Below, piece after piece: positions 61,369 through 64,000 of a stretch of DNA of 64,000 nucleotides. The stretch's first letter is position 1; every line of letters begins with the position of its first letter. The notes beneath the pieces were generated by a model, which saw only the letters and a list, made by a program, of their open reading frames with translations, did not search any database and had not been told where the DNA came from. Source of the DNA: Marsupella aquatica (taxonomy: Eukaryota > Marchantiophyta); the NCBI GenBank assembly GCA_973895155.1, contig OZ316892.1, forward strand, positions 17,174,001 to 17,238,000. Reading direction: 5' to 3'. The position numbers were made by a program, and so were the translations under genes.

Positions 61369-63821
61369 TCAATTACCACCTGTAAATGTGAGCCTTGAAA
61401 AAAATGTGCGTGGTGTATTCACACCACTGTCAACAACAGCCGCTGCCCCACTTAGAGGTAGAGGTACATTATTTCCGTTTGCAGTACTGTAGGTGTCATG
61501 GCACCTTTTCAGCTGCACCAAAATTCGACTCAACTCGTGAGTGTCATTGAAAGACCAAAGCTACTGATCTTCAGTCCACATGTACATCTTAATTATCATG
61601 TAAAGACGATAGGACGCTACAAGATGTCAATTGACAATATCTCAAAATATTCTCAAGAAAATTCCAATCAGTAAGTTTGAAAGTACGTGGCGACTCAACG
61701 CGCAGATAATGGCCAGACACGCCTAAAGGAAATTGCAAGAGTGAACACAGGGACGACGATTATCACCTCTTCGGGGCTGAATTGCAAGAGCATGGCAACA
61801 ACTGGGAGTAGAGCTTCCACTTCACCTGGAAGGACAATTTGGCTTCTTAGATCAAAACATAACAGTGACGTGGAAGTACCCCCCACCATCACTACAGCTG
61901 GCTGAACATGACACACCATCTCAATTTGCATCCCAATCTACAATAGGCCTATGATTTGCAAGATCACTGAATTTAAGCAGGTGGTGCCAGGTCTACCAGA
62001 CATTGACTTATGCTGGAACGTTCCTTTCTTAAACCACTGTTTTCCAGACAGAAACTATCAGTCAGTACACACTTTCCCATTATGCAACTGCATCTGAATT
62101 AAAATCAGTTCTATTGCCAGACTTTCTTAAACGAAGCGTAGAGGAGCTGTACCCGTTTCAAGTAATTTTAGAATCACGTTTTTCAAATAAGTCATATCCA
62201 CACCATCGCGCTTGTGAGCTCGTTCCAAACTCCGAAGCTCCTCTTTCAGCAATGCTTCCTAGAAACACGATTTCCAAATAAGGTACAGCCTCAAAGAGTT
62301 TTTGAACCTTATAACAAAACTCATTTCACCAGAAGTCCGTCGTTGTAGGGTACAGAAGCAAGAACAAAAGGGTCAGTTTGGCCCCTCGTGCTAGGACCTA
62401 AACATTCTGTTTCGGTTTGCTCAAAGGTTTCTAGTCTACTAGGAAAGTAGCTGCGCATTGGAGCTCTTACTTGTTGGCTGTGAAGTCGATTTTCGTGTTC
62501 CAGGTCTACGATCTCCTCCTGCCAATTGAAAACCAATCGTTCGTGATAAAAATCCATCACAAGTGGAAATTCGTTCAAACGTAGTCTTATCGGATCACAT
62601 GAGGTTAGACCGCACACTGTCAGGGGAAATTCTTACTTGCAAGACTTGAATGTGCCGGCGACATTGGGTGACCTCCTCTTCCCTTTGAGCTTGTTGCCTT
62701 GCCAGTATCTGGACGGATGTAATCAACTTACAATTTATTAGTCATCCATGGAAATTTGTTTTTATATAAGATGACACAGTTCGGATGAATTACAGAGATT
62801 CCAGTGAACCAGGGCAATACTCCACAAGCTACAGACCTAACAAAAGTTCCAACTCTTCTCCGCTGTAGAACGGACATCTAGCAACTCCGGTGTGTGCATT
62901 ACAACGCTGACAAACATATGACATGAAAACTTATGCAGAGTAACCATATGCACGTCAGGCCTAATTATAAATGGACAGCTCAGCAATTTACTCGACCAAG
63001 CAAAGTTCACACTGTCACAATTTAATCTTCTAAACCCGCGACCTCATCAGTTACTTTCGCATGTCAATTATGAAACCTTGTGCTTAAATTCCTTGAAACC
63101 ATATCCACTCTTTATTCAGACCACATTCGAATAAAATCGTGCATGCGCAGAGTTTCTGACCAATATTTGATGCTCTGCAACTTGAACTCCTTCAGAATCT
63201 AGATCTGCCAAGTCTTGTGCTGCAACAGCAAGAAAATGACAGTCGATTCATTAATTTAGGATTCATACTTAATTGCCACTGCTGTAGAAAGTTTGCGACC
63301 AATTATTTCGCACCCGCTAGTTGAGAAGCGTGTTTCATACATAATGATTCAATTATTTCAAGCACTTGAGTTCTACGCCCTACCTTGAGTACCTGAGCAC
63401 TACAAAATTACAGTTTCTTGTAATAAGAAAAATAGCTACGTCAAACAGGTTCTAATTCAACACAAAGTTCACTTCCAATGGGCCTTCTTACCTTTAACAT
63501 TTTGTAAATCATCTCGAACCTGTTCCATGGGCAAATGCGTTTCAAATCAGATGTACCACAACAGTGAAGAACTCACGGTTGAGAATGCATGTATGTCTGC
63601 GATTTAAAGTCGTCGGGACGACCACAAAAAATTCACGCTTCTGAATTATCCACCTATCATCCTTTCATTTCTGACATTACAAGAAAGCTATAGACTCTAA
63701 CCTGAGCTTGCGAAACTGAAGGACGTTGAAAGGCAGCGTTGTTTTCCAACAGACGGGCTATTTCTTGGTCTTTCTCCACTATCATAGAGTCCACCAGATC
63801 GTGAAATGTCTCAAACTCGAC
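61369..63821 (-). CDS. GRIP: GRIP-domain golgin (plant GRIP), C-terminal part
   Basis: A trans-Golgi coiled-coil tether; the C-terminal GRIP domain is known to bind Arl1-type GTPases on trans-Golgi membranes. Eight minus-strand coding exons: 63821-63702, 63519-63492, 63219-63161, 62708-62637, 62518-62471, 62258-62153, 61825-61767, 61512-61369. Every boundary is GT-AG and the phases agree, giving 211 visible residues. Coiled coil: FHDLVDSMIVEKDQEIARLL (6-25), QQAQREEEVTQCRRHIQVLQ (74-93), EEIVDLEHENRLHSQQEALL (94-113), EELRSLERAHKR. GRIP domain from about 130: DMTYLKNVILKLLETGEVEA, then LLPVVAMLLQFSPEELKRC, with the key Tyr at 133. The tail ends RTFFSRLTFTGGN. The N-terminal exons lie beyond 63821, probably past the window edge. 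Confidence 0.93.
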
Positions 63822-64000
63822 CTGCACAATGTTTGGTACAAGGTTTCAGACTAGAACCATTAGATATTTCAGCTCTTCAAACCAGATAAACCCGAATGGT
63901 TTAGTTCAATGAACAGTAAGCTCTCCACGACTGTCTGGAGGCTGCAGCTGCTTAAAGGTTTTGTGATCCAAGAGCTTTTTTTTAGAAAGAAATCACACGA

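Overview
This is eukaryotic nuclear DNA from a land plant. It carries spliced genes with plant-type protein families (NF-YA, a GRIP golgin, a PRP43-type helicase, the U5 snRNP protein DIM1 and an organelle-type uL18). It also carries plant LTR retrotransposons primed by initiator tRNA-Met, Helitrons, a LINE and a decayed piece of plastid trnA-UGC. Short introns, an intronless DIM1 and long AT-rich gene-free stretches would suit a bryophyte or lycophyte, but that placement is a guess.

Layout. 1-3.4 kb: AT-rich, gene-free, with copies of two dispersed repeats and an old LTR fragment. 3.4-18.5 kb: a decayed Ty3/gypsy chromovirus on the minus strand (LTRs 3404-4884 and 10575-18474). Its right LTR is split by a young Ty1/copia element (11774-18267) with two 421-bp LTRs and a 5-bp target duplication. 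18.5-25.4 kb: gene-free, repeat-bearing. 26.1-30.2 kb: a complete seven-exon PRP43/DHX15 helicase gene (+), followed by decayed repeats. 32.6 kb: plastid trnA fragment. 33.6-35.7 kb: a Helitron with an internal minisatellite. 35.7-42.1 kb: gene-free. 42.36-44.28 kb: a complete five-exon NF-YA gene (-). 47.4-50.15 kb: a LINE copy whose 5' part is inverted and whose reverse transcriptase is interrupted by a second Helitron (48013-49280). 52.2-52.6 kb: intronless DIM1 (+), followed by a ~155-165 bp tandem array. 55.8-56.1 kb: a small uL18-type ribosomal protein gene (-). 56.5-58.2 kb: three tandem or duplicated repeat blocks. 59.2-60.2 kb: a decayed solo LTR of the gypsy family. 61.4-63.8 kb: the 3' part of a GRIP-domain golgin gene (-), split into eight small exons and running off the right edge.

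The genes are unrelated housekeeping or regulatory genes, not a pathway cluster. PRP43 and DIM1 both act in pre-mRNA splicing, but they lie 22 kb apart and nothing here shows co-regulation. The notable content is the layered transposon history: copia inside gypsy, Helitron inside an inverted LINE, two related Helitrons sharing a minisatellite, and several dispersed repeat families. Exon boundaries were derived by hand from splice sites, reading-phase agreement and family conservation. No transcript data or similarity search was available.
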